This document shows positions 63,984 to 64,000 of a DNA stretch of 64,000 nucleotides, piece by piece. Within the stretch, counting starts at the first letter, position 1; each line of letters starts with the position of its first letter. Both the position numbers and the translations under genes were made by a program. The notes beneath the pieces are model-generated. The model did no database searches. It saw nothing but the letters and a program-made list of their open reading frames with translations, and was not told the DNA's origin. This DNA is from Rhodospirillales bacterium (GTDB lineage Bacteria; Pseudomonadota; Alphaproteobacteria; ATCC43930; CGMCC-115725): positions 1-64,000 of the forward strand of contig JAQGIC010000005.1 of assembly GCA_028288725.1 (NCBI GenBank), written 5' to 3'.

Positions 63984-64000
63984 GGTCGTCGCTGCCTCTT

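Overview
The window is about 64 kb of GC-rich DNA (roughly 65% GC by eye) from an alphaproteobacterium, most likely from the Rhodospirillales or a close relative. The evidence is: the chaperone/DUF177/rpmF/plsX/fabH/ihfA/MerR order, the nrdR-ribD-ribE-ribBA-ribH-nusB-thiL cluster, a MucR/Ros regulator of the zinc-ligand-poor type, a DUF2312 protein, hopanoid HpnH, a K+-independent H+-pyrophosphatase, a trifunctional PutA, and a Liv operon that carries a small DUF6867-like membrane protein. It looks chromosomal. I see no phage, plasmid replication module, CRISPR array or intact insertion sequence.

Layout. 1-5.8 kb: accessory genes (GIY-YIG and DUF2239 pair, Lrp/EamA pair, gamma carbonic anhydrase, a large secreted PA14 protein). 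6.2-7.2 kb: rplM-rpsI. 7.4-11.9 kb: a decayed accessory stretch with cytochrome b561, gene fragments (VIT/CCC1, DUF423), a methyltransferase, a TPR protein, a truncated AMP-ligase and a sterol-desaturase-family protein. 12.0-16.1 kb: a response regulator, outer-membrane protein, solitary binding protein and sensor kinase operon. 16.4-20.7 kb: ureohydrolase, HpaB-type monooxygenase, RidA and DUF1028, ending in a LysR relic. 20.9-29 kb: transporters, PAP2, thioesterase, enoyl-CoA hydratase, CoA-binding protein, MetY and FAH. 29.1-34.8 kb: putA, a cupin-VOC fusion and a secreted protein. 35-43.5 kb: tRNA-Pro, CPBP protease, the lipid/ribosome housekeeping cluster, BamE, PAS, MFS and an SDR with a deletion. 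43.5-50 kb: hppA, hpnH/TetR, GNAT and thiL. 50-56.6 kb: an AT-rich foreign nuclease-like gene, then nusB, riboflavin genes, nrdR and glyA. 57-64 kb: mucR, the liv transport operon and a DUF2312 protein.

Four signals go beyond ordinary annotation. (1) A family of modular palindromic elements (four copies) lies between convergent genes; its stems show compensatory base changes, and the flanking stop codons sit in or against the element ends. (2) Arrays of GGGTTGC repeats, resembling the known PutA operator core GTTGCA, occur upstream of both putA and the liv operon, suggesting that this amino-acid transporter belongs to a PutA regulon. (3) A 120-bp terminal-inverted-repeat hairpin at 16.3 kb shares its 14-bp end with two solo sites at 10.9 and 12.0 kb. 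(4) A perfect 15-bp inverted repeat lies over the promoter region shared by the divergent GIY-YIG and DUF2239 genes.
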